From: Chitinophagaceae bacterium
Lineage (GTDB): Bacteria > Bacteroidota > Bacteroidia > Cytophagales > Cytophagaceae
Length of the DNA: 64,000 nt
Assembly: GCA_028288405.1 (NCBI GenBank)
Contig: JAQBNS010000037.1
Location: forward strand, 1 to 64,000
Direction of reading: 5' to 3'
The notes under the pieces were generated by a model. The model was not told the DNA's origin, did not search any database, and saw only the letters and a program-made list of their open reading frames with translations. Positions 47,128 through 55,760 of this stretch are shown piece by piece; position 1 is the first letter of the stretch; the number at the start of each line of letters is the position of its first letter. Position numbers and translations under genes: made by a program.

Positions 47128-50100
47128 TTATCGGATCACTGTAAAATTACCTTTCAACTGTCTTCTGACGGTGCCAATGTGATCAAACTCACGGAATATA
47201 AAGTAATAGACACCATTACCCAAATCTCTTCCTGAAGAGTCCGTTGCTGTCCAGTTGTTTTGGTAGTCTTTGGCATAAAACAATTTATTACCTGCCGCAT
47301 CGACAATCAATAAGTCATTGCCTTGAGAAAGATCCGTGTAACCAATGACCAGCGCATTATTTAAGTTGTCACCATTGGCTGTAATGATTTCATTGGCCTT
47401 CAAAGCAATTTCCGCTACAGGAGATGTAACGATGAGAACAAGGCTCGCTTTATTGGATACATAGCCATTTGCATCCGTAACGGTATACTGAATAGAATCT
47501 GTACCGATGAACGCTTCGAAAGCCTGGAAGGTTAATAAGCCCGTTGTATCTATAGTAAAGATACCGATACCCGGTTTGAAGTATTTGGTTTGCAAGCCTG
47601 AGTTTTCAGAATCAATGTCAATCAACATCGGTGAAAGATTGATACTCGCAGTGGTACCGTAATCGTTATCGGCGAGTCTGACTGTTTTTTCTTCCGCTAT
47701 CAACATCTGCAAGGTATCATTCACTGCTACCGGTTTGGTAAGCGTCGGATAGATGGTCACACTCGCATCGTTGGAATAAGCTGTTTCAAAATTCGTATCA
47801 CCGGGAGCCGTCGCTCTAATGAATACCGTTCCTAGAGCAACAGGAGTAATGACGCCACCCGATGTTATGGTCACTGCGTTGACGTCTCCTCCTACAATAG
47901 AATAGGTCAATGGCTGATCGTAATTGGTCGTTGCCTTCAATTGAAAAGGTCCGCCGGCTAAGTCTGAACCACGTGATTCAAGCGTCACATGCGTAACGGC
48001 TTTACCGATGTATAAGGTGTAGGAAGCAGTATCTGCGGTATAAAATTGTGAAGCCGCCTGAAAGGCTTTTATGGTGATCGGATTGTCTACACAGGTCAAG
48101 GTGACATAACCATCAGTGCTAATCGTAGCGCAACTTGTAGACGTCACAATAGCATAGGTAATAGCACCTGTACTTCTGAGCGGAGCAAAATTATGTTTAA
48201 ATGGAGCATCGCCATTACTTTTAAATAAATTCGGCGACTCAAAACTCAATTGCGGATCAATGAGACAAGTACCGATCGTCAATACCATTGCATCAGACGT
48301 TGATCCGCATCCACTGGAGGTCAACGTCAAAGTCACAGAACCCGCTGTTCTATCGGCAGCAGATGGAGTGTAAGCTGCTCCTGAGGCCATATTAGGATTG
48401 GCAAGTGTACCCGAACCAGAAGATGTCCAAGTACTGGTCGAAGCTCCTGTAGTACTACCGCTAAGTAAAATATTCGTGCTGTTAGAACACATCGTAAGGT
48501 CAGCTCCTGCGTTCGCCGTTGGCGCCGGTGTAATAGTCAAAGTCATTGCATCCGTTACAGAATTGCAACTTCCATTTCCTGTTGAGAGCAATGAAAAGGT
48601 TACTGTAGTTGCAACAGTCGCATTGCTTTCTGAGGCAGATGGTATGTATATGGTATTAAGTGACGTTGGATTGGCAATGGTTCCTGAACCACTGACTATC
48701 ATCCACTGTCCGCCTGTCGCATTGTTTACAGAACCATTTAAGTTAATGTTACCGGCAGGAGTACAAGTTGATTGATCCGCACCTGCATTCACAACGGGTG
48801 AAGCAGTAATAGTCAACACTATATTATCTGACACCGCGGTACAAGAAGCACCATTACCGGTTGTCATAGCGGTTAAAGTCACTGTTCCGGCTGCTATTTC
48901 CGCTGTGGTAGGTTGATAAGTAATTGAAGCAGAAGTCGCATTAGGGGCAAAGGAACCGCCGCCGCCCGACCAGGCTACACCTGTAGCAATAGTTTTTGCA
49001 GCAGTTAGGGATACTGTCGCATTGGCGCAAAATGTTTGATCCGGACCGGCATTGACCGTTGGTGCAGCTGTGATGGTAATCGTTTTACTACCGTTGATAG
49101 GTGTACATAACCCATTTCCTGTGGAGGTCAATGTTAAAGTAACACTACCTGATGCTTTCTCGCCAGCACTAGGAATATAAGTGGCATTTAATGTATTGAG
49201 ATTCGGAGTAAAACTTCCCGATCCTCCCGTCCAAGTTCCGCCGGTTGCATTAGTTACTGTACCTCCTAATGCCACACCACCGGAAGCGTTTGCACATAGG
49301 GTTTGATTCCCGCCTGCATTGACTACAGGTTTAGGATTGATCGTAATGGTTACCTGATCACTGATGGTGGGGGCACACGTTGTAGTACCAACGCTCACTT
49401 GCAACACAACCGTCAAATTACCAGGGCCTGTATGGTTCTGTTCTGCGGTGCCGAGTGTATAGATTGGGAAGTAAGTCGTAGCATTCGATAAACTACCACC
49501 TCCACTCACAACCGTCCAGGTAGGTGAACCCGTTACACCCACTCCGTTTCCTGATAAGTTAACAGAAGGTGACGTCGCACAAATGGTCTGATCGGAGCCG
49601 GCAGATACGGTACTAGGACAAGCAACTACAGTAGCAAAAGTAGAAAACTTAGAGGTTGAATTTGGAGCAACAGCAAGTGTAGTTGTTACTGTTATTTTAT
49701 CTCCTATTGTAAAAGAAAAAGCTTGGGAAGACCAATTACCCGAGCCATCTGCAGTCGCTGATCCGATATAAGTACTTCCCTGTGTGCTCTGTAAACCATC
49801 CCATTTATAGATTTCTACATAACCACCGTTACCGGCGCCGGTGCCTACTATCTTTCCCGTATTAACTGAAGTGATGGCTGGCACTGTAATCGTATTGTTA
49901 ATAGCACCTGTTGTGTTATTAGAAAATAGGTTCTGATTGACTTTAACGGAACTAAGAGTAGCTCCAGTCATGTCTATGCCATAATTAGTAGAGTTGTTGA
50001 TGGTATTTCCTTGAATTGTGATGTTACTATACGTACCTGTACCAAAAGCAATACCATAAGAGTTTGCAGCAACCGTCCCCATCTTATTCCCTAGAATCGA

Positions 50101-50940
50101 GATGTTACTGGCTCCAGAAGTTCCATAAAGATAGATGGACCTGCCGCCCGATGCTGAGCCATCAAATTGATTGCCCTCTCCTGCTCCTAAGCCTCCGATA
50201 TCGACATAATTCATGTAGGCACACTGGATAGCGCTACAATTAGTACCCAAACCTAAATTAACAGTGCCGGTATAATCGGTACCAAATTTATTGCCTTGCA
50301 CAAAAATCTTGGTGGAGGCAGTCATACCTCCTATATTGTATAGATGAATACACGTTCCGTTGGTTAATGCCGTATAAAAAACATTACCATCTCCTGCATT
50401 GGGACCTCCTATGATTCCTCCCGAAGACGCTCCTGAAACATACATGCCTACCCCCTGACTGATCGCACTAGCATTGGCTGTGGTACCTGTAGAATTTGTA
50501 TTGAAGAAACAACTCTTGATGTTAAAGTTAGTCGCTCCGGAAACGTAGATACAATTGGAAGCATAATTTTGAAAGGTAATTCCTTTTATGCTGATGCCAG
50601 TGGCACTCAATTGTAATCCATTGGCAATCGATCCATTACCTGCAATGGTTACTTTATTATTACCGGCCGACCAACCTATTCCTACTCCTACTGTAGCATC
50701 AATATTAACACCTTGTGTAATGGAAAGAGTACTGAGGAGGGTAATGGTCATTGGAGCATTAAAGTAAATATTATCTCCACTACTTGCACCTGCGATAATA
50801 GTCCTTAGGCTACCAGGTCCTGTATCAGCATTACTTGTAACAGTATAACTTATTGCATGAGATTGGCTATAAAGAGCCAGTGATAAAAACGATAAAAAAA
50901 AGAAGCGCAAAAATAGTGAGCGAGTAATTATTCTTTCCAT
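47128..50940 (-). CDS. T9SS type B adhesin-like protein (gliding-motility-associated C-terminus)
   Basis: A 1270-residue secreted protein with a signal peptide (about 1-29). It begins with a right-handed beta-helix region (about 30-350) of the YTVTSNADTGPGSLR type. Then come five similar Ig/PKD-like repeats of about 80 residues, each opening NAGxDQTxC or a close variant (SAGSDQTIC, NAGGNQTLC, NAGPDQTFC, NAGADQSTC, NAGADLTMC). Bacterial-Ig-like segments follow, and the C-terminus (about 1185-1270) is the type-B sorting domain, with GNGVYYFIFRE near the end. The layout is that of SprB-like surface adhesins. It leads the operon with PorP/SprF and CHAT. Confidence 0.9.
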   Translation of the reverse strand: MERIITRSLFLRFFFLSFLSLALYSQSHAISYTVTSNADTGPGSLRTIIAGASSGDNIYFNAPMTITLLSTLSITQGVNIDATVGVGIGWSAGNNKVTIAGNGSIANGLQLSATGISIKGITFQNYASNCIYVSGATNFNIKSCFFNTNSTGTTANASAISQGVGMYVSGASSGGIIGGPNAGDGNVFYTALTNGTCIHLYNIGGMTASTKIFVQGNKFGTDYTGTVNLGLGTNCSAIQCAYMNYVDIGGLGAGEGNQFDGSASGGRSIYLYGTSGASNISILGNKMGTVAANSYGIAFGTGTYSNITIQGNTINNSTNYGIDMTGATLSSVKVNQNLFSNNTTGAINNTITVPAITSVNTGKIVGTGAGNGGYVEIYKWDGLQSTQGSTYIGSATADGSGNWSSQAFSFTIGDKITVTTTLAVAPNSTSKFSTFATVVACPSTVSAGSDQTICATSPSVNLSGNGVGVTGSPTWTVVSGGGSLSNATTYFPIYTLGTAEQNHTGPGNLTVVLQVSVGTTTCAPTISDQVTITINPKPVVNAGGNQTLCANASGGVALGGTVTNATGGTWTGGSGSFTPNLNTLNATYIPSAGEKASGSVTLTLTSTGNGLCTPINGSKTITITAAPTVNAGPDQTFCANATVSLTAAKTIATGVAWSGGGGSFAPNATSASITYQPTTAEIAAGTVTLTAMTTGNGASCTAVSDNIVLTITASPVVNAGADQSTCTPAGNINLNGSVNNATGGQWMIVSGSGTIANPTSLNTIYIPSASESNATVATTVTFSLLSTGNGSCNSVTDAMTLTITPAPTANAGADLTMCSNSTNILLSGSTTGASTSTWTSSGSGTLANPNMASGAAYTPSAADRTAGSVTLTLTSSGCGSTSDAMVLTIGTCLIDPQLSFESPNLFKSNGDAPFKHNFAPLRSTGAITYAIVTSTSCATISTDGYVTLTCVDNPITIKAFQAASQFYTADTASYTLYIGKAVTHVTLESRGSDLAGGPFQLKATTNYDQPLTYSIVGGDVNAVTITSGGVITPVALGTVFIRATAPGDTNFETAYSNDASVTIYPTLTKPVAVNDTLQMLIAEEKTVRLADNDYGTTASINLSPMLIDIDSENSGLQTKYFKPGIGIFTIDTTGLLTFQAFEAFIGTDSIQYTVTDANGYVSNKASLVLIVTSPVAEIALKANEIITANGDNLNNALVIGYTDLSQGNDLLIVDAAGNKLFYAKDYQNNWTATDSSGRDLGNGVYYFIFREFDHIGTVRRQLKGNFTVIR

Positions 50941-51082
50941 AAAATGAAGTTATCGTTTTAAAAGCAAAATATTGGTATTCAAACTACACATTCTATGATG
51001 TTTAGAAAAACAATAGGTTTAAACATCAAGAGATTAAAATTACCTGATTTTCAGATGACCTTCAAGGCAGTCAATTAAACGC

Positions 51083-51115
51083 AGAACGCTCTTTTAGGTT
51101 GTAAAAGAGCGTTCT
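51083..51115 (-). terminator. hairpin after the truncated T9SS cargo gene
   Basis: AGAACGCTCTTTTA (51083-51096) pairs perfectly with TAAAAGAGCGTTCT (51102-51115) around a 5-base loop. It lies 29 bases past the stop codon of the truncated cargo gene, on the minus strand. No T tract follows on the minus side. Confidence 0.65.
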
Positions 51116-51143
51116 AGTTATCCACAGTAAAGCATATAAGCTT

Positions 51144-51608
51144 CTATTGCTTGATTATTTTTAATCTTTCCTTTCCCTGAGGGGTTTCCAGTTCTGCTAT
51201 ATATAAGCCTGAACGAAGTAATGCCCCCATTTCAATGGTTTCTCCGGCCTTTATGTTGACCATGGATTCACATTCTTTTCCATTGAGGTCATACAAGGTC
51301 AACTTGCTGCCTTCCGGCAAGGAATTAGGCAGTTGAAGAAACAAACTGTTGTGGAAAGGATTGGGATAAGCCAAAAGTAAAGTCTCCCCTGCGCTATTAT
51401 TGATCGCTGTCACTGTTGAAGCGTCTTCTATTCGTGTATTGGCTAAACGCCCGTTGATGTACGCCTGTACATTTCCGATATCCTGCTTAGTGGGCGCATG
51501 ATCCTTTGTAATCACATCCAGGAATAGGACAGCTTCAGTGCTGTTGATTCCTTGACTGCTGGAAGCACTGAGCAAGACGACTTCTTCTGCCAAATCATTA
51601 TAGACCAC
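51144..51608 (-). pseudogene. 5'-truncated T9SS type A cargo gene
   Basis: The 154 codons encode a small beta-rich segment and a complete type A sorting domain (from about LLAYPNPFHNSLFLQLP to KERLKIIKQ). There is no signal peptide and no ATG; the frame opens at a GTG preceded three codons earlier by an in-frame TAA. A T9SS cargo without a signal peptide cannot be exported, so I read this as the 3' remnant of a larger gene. The missing part would have lain where the RAYT and REP-like hairpins now begin, 29 bases away. The terminator hairpin downstream is preserved. Confidence 0.75.
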
Positions 51609-51636
51609 TGAAACACTTTAATTACAAACTACTGCC

Positions 51637-51659
51637 TTGTTTCGTGTCCCACGAAACAA
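51637..51659. repeat. REP-like hairpin 1
   Basis: TTGTTTCGTG (51637-51646) and CACGAAACAA (51650-51659) pair perfectly around the loop TCC. It lies downstream of the RAYT gene and is the same type as the three hairpins upstream of it, but in the opposite orientation (GGA in the loop when read on the minus strand). Confidence 0.85.
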
Positions 51660-51680
51660 ACCAATAAACCCTTGTTCAAA

Positions 51681-52250
51681 CTACCAATACCCAAACTCCT
51701 CCCTCAAATCTTTCACAAAAGAAAAGTCTTTCTCACCCCTGCCATAGAAATTTGCTGTTGAATAAATATAATCACACAGATCATCTGCCAATCGCCAATG
51801 CTTAGATACCGGATTCCGATGAATATAATTTAACTTTTGTTCAGCCACAGCCGGAGTATATAAATGCACCGCCAATGAATCCCTTCGCCAAAACTCATGC
51901 TCTTTGTTGCGTGCCTGTACAGCGTATCTTGCTAGTCTTCCTTTTCCTTCAGTCAACAACATTTTCCTGAATTCATGAGCCGTATACTTCAAAAAAGAAA
52001 TGTGTGGTTTTTCTTTTCCATTCATACTTTTCATTCGCCAAATAAAGTGAACATGATTGGGCATGATAACGAAAGCGAAGACCTCTATTTTCTGCTTTTC
52101 ACTTAGGTAGGTTAATGAATCAAGGATGACTTTTTTATAGCGATCTTCTTGCAATAAATATTGCCATTGATTGATGGTGGCGGTCCAGAAATAGATTTGG
52201 CCGAGGGCCATGTAGGACTTTCGTTTGTAGTCAGCGGTGTTGATGTTCAT
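51681..52250 (-). CDS. REP-associated tyrosine transposase (Y1/IS200-like, RAYT)
   Basis: A 189-residue Y1 single-strand transposase of the RAYT type. The metal-binding motif is MPNHVHFIW (His66, His68), and the likely nucleophile is Tyr142 in KLNYIHRNPV. These enzymes cut and join single-stranded DNA at REP hairpins. REP-like hairpins lie 22 bases beyond the stop and at 46, 91 and 142-192 bases upstream of the start, as expected for a REPtron. The motifs are intact, so it may be active or domesticated. It lies within a decayed stretch with two gene remnants. Confidence 0.9.
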   Translation of the reverse strand: MNINTADYKRKSYMALGQIYFWTATINQWQYLLQEDRYKKVILDSLTYLSEKQKIEVFAFVIMPNHVHFIWRMKSMNGKEKPHISFLKYTAHEFRKMLLTEGKGRLARYAVQARNKEHEFWRRDSLAVHLYTPAVAEQKLNYIHRNPVSKHWRLADDLCDYIYSTANFYGRGEKDFSFVKDLREEFGYW

Positions 52251-52295
52251 AATTGAAAAATGTTTAGATTAAAAAATGTGGTTTGTTAATTATAC

Positions 52296-52319
52296 GTGTT
52301 TCGTGAGGACACGAAACAC
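52296..52319. repeat. REP-like hairpin 2
   Basis: GTGTTTCGTG (52296-52305) and CACGAAACAC (52310-52319) pair perfectly around the loop AGGA. The stem core TTTCGTG is shared with hairpin 1 and the loop has the complementary orientation. Confidence 0.85.
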
Positions 52320-52340
52320 TGCGTTGGTGGGTTAGTGTTT

Positions 52341-52365
52341 AATGGTTTGTGGGACACAAACCATT
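52341..52365. repeat. REP-like hairpin 3 with compensating changes
   Basis: AATGGTTTGTG (52341-52351) and CACAAACCATT (52355-52365) pair perfectly around the loop GGA. Compared with hairpin 2, one stem pair is C-G there and T-A here, which keeps pairing. Confidence 0.85.
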
Positions 52366-52391
52366 GCGGTTAAAAATGTTTTTAATTAAAA

Positions 52392-52442
52392 GCCTTGGTT
52401 TGTTTGTATACCTCATCCAGCCTTGGTTTGTATCCCACAAAC
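52392..52442. repeat. REP-like direct repeat and hairpin 4
   Basis: GCCTTGGTTTGT occurs at 52392-52403 and again at 52420-52431. The second copy continues as GTTTGT (52426-52431), loop ATCCC, ACAAAC (52437-52442), a weaker hairpin with TCC in the loop. It appears to be a degenerate REP copy. Confidence 0.65.
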
Positions 52443-52534
52443 AAATCTAAAAACAACCCATTAAAATCATAGACATAAAAAAATTCCGCTACGCTTCTCG
52501 CACAACCGGATTTCTATAACTCTCAAAATTAAGA

Positions 52535-52660
52535 TTACTCGTTAAACACCATCTTCGCAATCTTATCGTTCGGCTTAATCTGATTGATTATATCCAATTC
52601 TACTACTTTACCGAAGCAAGTGTATACACTGTCGAAGTGAGAAGTTCTGTTTTTGCTGTG
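52535..52660 (-). pseudogene. 3' fragment of a cyclophilin (peptidylprolyl isomerase) gene
   Basis: Read on the minus strand, these 42 codons including the stop encode HSKNRTSHFDSVYTCFGKV, then VELDIINQIKPND and KIAKMVFNE, then stop. This closely follows the C-terminus of the intact cyclophilin gene at 59373-59807 (HSRNNTSHLDRVHTCFGKV ... DQIKPNDKIVKIVINE). One codon is missing, and a stop (TAA) replaces the cysteine codon just before the fragment. Weak similarity continues a few codons further upstream. The reading frame is otherwise kept, so it decayed recently or its 3' end is still constrained. No start or catalytic part remains. Confidence 0.85.
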
Positions 52661-52867
52661 TTAGATAAATAACAGTGGAATCCCTGACTCTAAAAAACAT
52701 TCTAAAAAAACTCATAAATTGACATTCAGTCAGCTTTTTTCTAACGCAACCAATTGATATTGCAGAAATTAATACCTATTTTTAAGTAGTACAACACTGA
52801 TTTTTATCAAACGAGTAAACTTTAAGACATTTTTGGGGAACATTAGTGGTCATCATGAATCTTATAC

Positions 52868-53458
52868 ATGTTAGACGAGAAAGACATAATTAAAGGATGT
52901 AAAAAATCTGAAAGTTCTTCTCAGCAAGTACTTTACAATCTATACAAACAAAAGATGTATGGAGTATGCCTGCGCTATATCTCCGATAAGGATGAGGCCA
53001 AGGATGTCCTGCAGGATGGATTTGTGAAAGTATTTCAAAATTTCGCTCAATACAAAGGTGATGGTTCCCTGGAAGGATGGATACGAAGAGTGATCGTAAA
53101 TACAGCACTCACCTACCTCAGAAAAAAGAAGAAAATTGTATTTGAACCGTTGACAACGGACGAGCAGTTAAGTGACAGCAATAGCCAGGAACAATCTACC
53201 GCTCTTTCCGAGATAGACTTTACAGAAGAAGAATTACTAGCTACCATTAATTTATTGCCGGATGATTTCAAGATTGTCTTTAATTTATTCTGTTTAGAAA
53301 ATTATTCCCATAAAGAGATTTCAGAATTAATAAAAATTAATGAGAATACTTCCAGGTCAAGATTAAACAGGGCGCGTCATCTGTTGCAAAACTATTTATT
53401 AAAAATGATTGCAGTCAGAGAGCAACAAACCGGCAAGTCCCAAAACATTTTATTGTAA
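52868..53458 (+). CDS. ECF-type RNA polymerase sigma factor
   Basis: A 196-residue sigma-70 family, ECF-type factor. Region 2 is clear (about 15-85), with YISDKDEAKDVLQDGFVKVF, GSLEGWIRRVIVNTALTYLR and a helical linker. Region 4 (about 125-175) has LPDDFKIVFNLFCLENYSHKEI and a helix-turn-helix ending NTSRSRLNRAR. It directs polymerase to a specific envelope or stress regulon. Its stop codon abuts the start of the next gene, a likely anti-sigma protein, and two envelope genes follow in the same direction, a typical self-contained regulatory operon. Confidence 0.92.
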   Translation: MLDEKDIIKGCKKSESSSQQVLYNLYKQKMYGVCLRYISDKDEAKDVLQDGFVKVFQNFAQYKGDGSLEGWIRRVIVNTALTYLRKKKKIVFEPLTTDEQLSDSNSQEQSTALSEIDFTEEELLATINLLPDDFKIVFNLFCLENYSHKEISELIKINENTSRSRLNRARHLLQNYLLKMIAVREQQTGKSQNILL

Positions 53459-54058
53459 ATGGCAGAAGAAGAAAAAAATAGCATAGACGATATCTTTAGT
53501 AAAAAGCTAAGCGATTATACGCCTTCCGAGCCCCTCGAAAAGGCAAGCTGGGAGGCTATTCACTCTAAGCTGGATAAAAATATGTTTTATCGTTTTAAGC
53601 TCACTCATTTTAATGTTTACTATTGTGCCTTTATTCTCTTCTCTACTTCCTATACCCTATTCAGTATAAGTAATGATTTAATTTCATCTTCTGTTTCTCC
53701 TGCATCCGGCATTCAGATAAGCGATACACTGCGTCAGCAAAGCGATGAAGTGAATCCTCTCATCACATCTCCTTCATCTTCCTCTCCCGCCTCGAAAGAA
53801 GGTGTACAGCAAAGAAAACAAACACGAAACAATGCTGCCGAAGAATCATCCAGTGCTACGAATGCTTTGGCGGTTGATCCCAACGAGGCCTCTTCCAAAG
53901 ATACGGTGTTAGTATTGCCTGTTTCACCTGTTGAACCTGTTCAAAAAGAAAAAATAACAGACGTCAAGCAACCCAAAAACATACGTTATGTCTATAAAAG
54001 AGATACTATTTTTCAGTATGATACAGTAGACGTAAAAAAGAAGAAAAAGAAAAAATAA
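53459..54058 (+). CDS. putative anti-sigma factor, single-pass membrane protein
   Basis: A 199-residue protein starting immediately at the sigma factor stop. It has an acidic N-terminal cytoplasmic part (about 1-48; SWEAIHSKLD is typical of anti-sigma N-termini in Bacteroidota), one hydrophobic segment (about 50-72), then a long Ser/Pro/Thr-rich low-complexity region and a lysine-rich C-terminus (seven K at the end). No recognised domain is visible; the anti-sigma role rests on position and topology. The next gene is 5 bases away. Confidence 0.65.
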   Translation: MAEEEKNSIDDIFSKKLSDYTPSEPLEKASWEAIHSKLDKNMFYRFKLTHFNVYYCAFILFSTSYTLFSISNDLISSSVSPASGIQISDTLRQQSDEVNPLITSPSSSSPASKEGVQQRKQTRNNAAEESSSATNALAVDPNEASSKDTVLVLPVSPVEPVQKEKITDVKQPKNIRYVYKRDTIFQYDTVDVKKKKKKK

Positions 54059-54063
54059 GTTTT

Positions 54064-54858
54064 ATGAAATTTTTTATTACGACTCTTTTTTTAGGTATTT
54101 CCTGTTTCAGTTATTCACAAGGTTTAGATTCTACTGGTGCTGTTCAAATAAATACAGATACTGTAATCATTATTGAAGAACCGGTAGTCGTTACCAAAAC
54201 GGTATATGTTCAAAAGAAAACAGAGAAGCCTATCACCAAACTCAGCGCCTATTACTTGTCCTTCAATGCAACAGGTAGCGTCAACAAAGATCATTACGAT
54301 GTATGTCCAACCGGCGATTGCGAGGCTTACTTTGATCGGCTCAAGCAAACTACTCACCCTTACCTTAACAATTCTTATGAGTTAAGTTTAAGCTATTCTC
54401 CATCCAGCATATATACAGAACTTGGTCTATCCTATTCCATCTACCGTGATAAATTCAGCTATACAGATCTAAACAACGGCAACCATGAAGACCTTAACAA
54501 ATACCAATACTTAGATATCAATCTGGGTTCGGGATATTGGTTTAAGAAAAAGAAGCGTGCTTTGTCTTTGCTTGTTTTAGGAGGAATCAGCGCCAGTAAA
54601 TTACTCTCCGCTTCAGGCACGACATTGAGCAAAAAAAATTCTGACAGTATTGTATCTTTAACAGATCAAGTACAGCTATTCGACTATGCCTATAGAGTCT
54701 ACGCTAAAGTAAAGGTACTTTATAAGCTCTCTGATAGATGGGCTGTTCAAATAGGTATTGATTATGCCTATGATCTGCGCTCCATTAAGACGAGCGACAT
54801 TTACATACGTCAACGAAACGTATTTGGACTTACTGCAGGATTAATGTATAATTTTTAG
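54064..54858 (+). CDS. outer-membrane beta-barrel protein, function unknown
   Basis: A 264-residue protein with a signal peptide (about 1-19, ending SYSQ), a short valine-rich segment and then alternating amphipathic strands (YLSFNATG, YELSLSYSP, LDINLGSGYWF and others) ending in GLTAGLMYNF with a C-terminal phenylalanine. This is the pattern of a small outer-membrane barrel. It is third in the sigma-factor operon, between the putative anti-sigma gene and the LamG gene, so it is probably under that sigma's control. No specific family could be assigned. Confidence 0.75.
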   Translation: MKFFITTLFLGISCFSYSQGLDSTGAVQINTDTVIIIEEPVVVTKTVYVQKKTEKPITKLSAYYLSFNATGSVNKDHYDVCPTGDCEAYFDRLKQTTHPYLNNSYELSLSYSPSSIYTELGLSYSIYRDKFSYTDLNNGNHEDLNKYQYLDINLGSGYWFKKKKRALSLLVLGGISASKLLSASGTTLSKKNSDSIVSLTDQVQLFDYAYRVYAKVKVLYKLSDRWAVQIGIDYAYDLRSIKTSDIYIRQRNVFGLTAGLMYNF

Positions 54859-54863
54859 TCTTT

Positions 54864-55727
54864 ATGAAAAATCTTCTTTACATACCCTTTATAAAAACAA
54901 CAGCGATACTCAGTGTGTTATGGTGTGCCTTATTTTTAACCAACACAAGTTGTAATACCGCTACCTGTCCCCATACTCCTGAAGGAATCACTCCTATTAT
55001 AAACGGAGCCATTCAACTGGATGGAGTGAATGACTACGTTGATCTTCAGTTTGCTCCGTCTATTTATGACTTGCAGGTTGGTACTGTTAGCTTTTGGGTA
55101 AAGATAGAAAATCTGACTGATGCGATTACTCTATTTAGCGTTGCTCAAACTGGCCCCACCGGTTTCTCCGCTTCTTCCTGGGCAGTTTCTTACAGAGGAG
55201 ATCTTACGAGTCAGAAACAGATACAGATGACCGGTGTAAAAGGTAATACAGGCGGTGCTACTTCTGATCCATATACATCGGCTAATTCTATTCCGGACAA
55301 TGACTGGCACAACGTAACCATAGTATCGAATAATAATAGTGACAACGTAGAGATATACGTAGATGGCACATTGAAAACCATAACTGCCGGCGCTTGTTGC
55401 GGGGGTGATACGAAAGATTTCTTTTTTGCCGATGCTACGAATATAGACAATGCAAAAATTGGTGTGATTCTTCGGAATACTTTTCTGGGATATGGAAAAT
55501 TCTCCATGGATGATTTTTGCATCTGGAACAGAGCCTTGTCTCTTTCGGAAGTTCAAGCATTGGCAGCGAATCCGTTAAACGCTCCTGCTTCAGGTCTCCT
55601 GGTCCATTATACCTTTGATAAGTTTGAAGACCTTGGACAAGGATTTTCAGGAGTGAACGATATTAAGGACAAAGCAGGAAGTAATCATGCGGATGCTGTA
55701 AATGGAGTACTTATTGCGGAGCATTAA
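54864..55727 (+). CDS. LamG-domain lipoprotein
   Basis: A 287-residue protein with a lipoprotein-type signal (hydrophobic core, then TNTSC around residue 30) and a LamG/concanavalin-like domain (about 45-270). Typical LamG segments are INGAIQLDGVNDYVDL near the start, DNDWHNVTIVSN and EIYVDGTLK in the middle, and KFSMDDFCIWNRALSLSEV at the end. It probably binds a carbohydrate or a protein at the cell surface. It is the last gene of the sigma-factor operon and is followed by a strong terminator. Confidence 0.85.
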   Translation: MKNLLYIPFIKTTAILSVLWCALFLTNTSCNTATCPHTPEGITPIINGAIQLDGVNDYVDLQFAPSIYDLQVGTVSFWVKIENLTDAITLFSVAQTGPTGFSASSWAVSYRGDLTSQKQIQMTGVKGNTGGATSDPYTSANSIPDNDWHNVTIVSNNNSDNVEIYVDGTLKTITAGACCGGDTKDFFFADATNIDNAKIGVILRNTFLGYGKFSMDDFCIWNRALSLSEVQALAANPLNAPASGLLVHYTFDKFEDLGQGFSGVNDIKDKAGSNHADAVNGVLIAEH

Positions 55728-55760
55728 CAAGCGTATTAAAATAATTTAACTTTTTTTCCA

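Noticed and set aside
48398..48775. 125-codon frame on the plus strand inside the type-B adhesin gene
   Set aside because: It is antisense to the Ig-like repeats and is held open by their regular Thr/Ala/Gly codons; it resembles no protein.
48250..49650. Regularly spaced similar DNA segments, first considered as a CRISPR-like or satellite array
   Set aside because: The period of about 240 bases keeps the reading frame and encodes five Ig/PKD-like domains; the repeats are protein domains.
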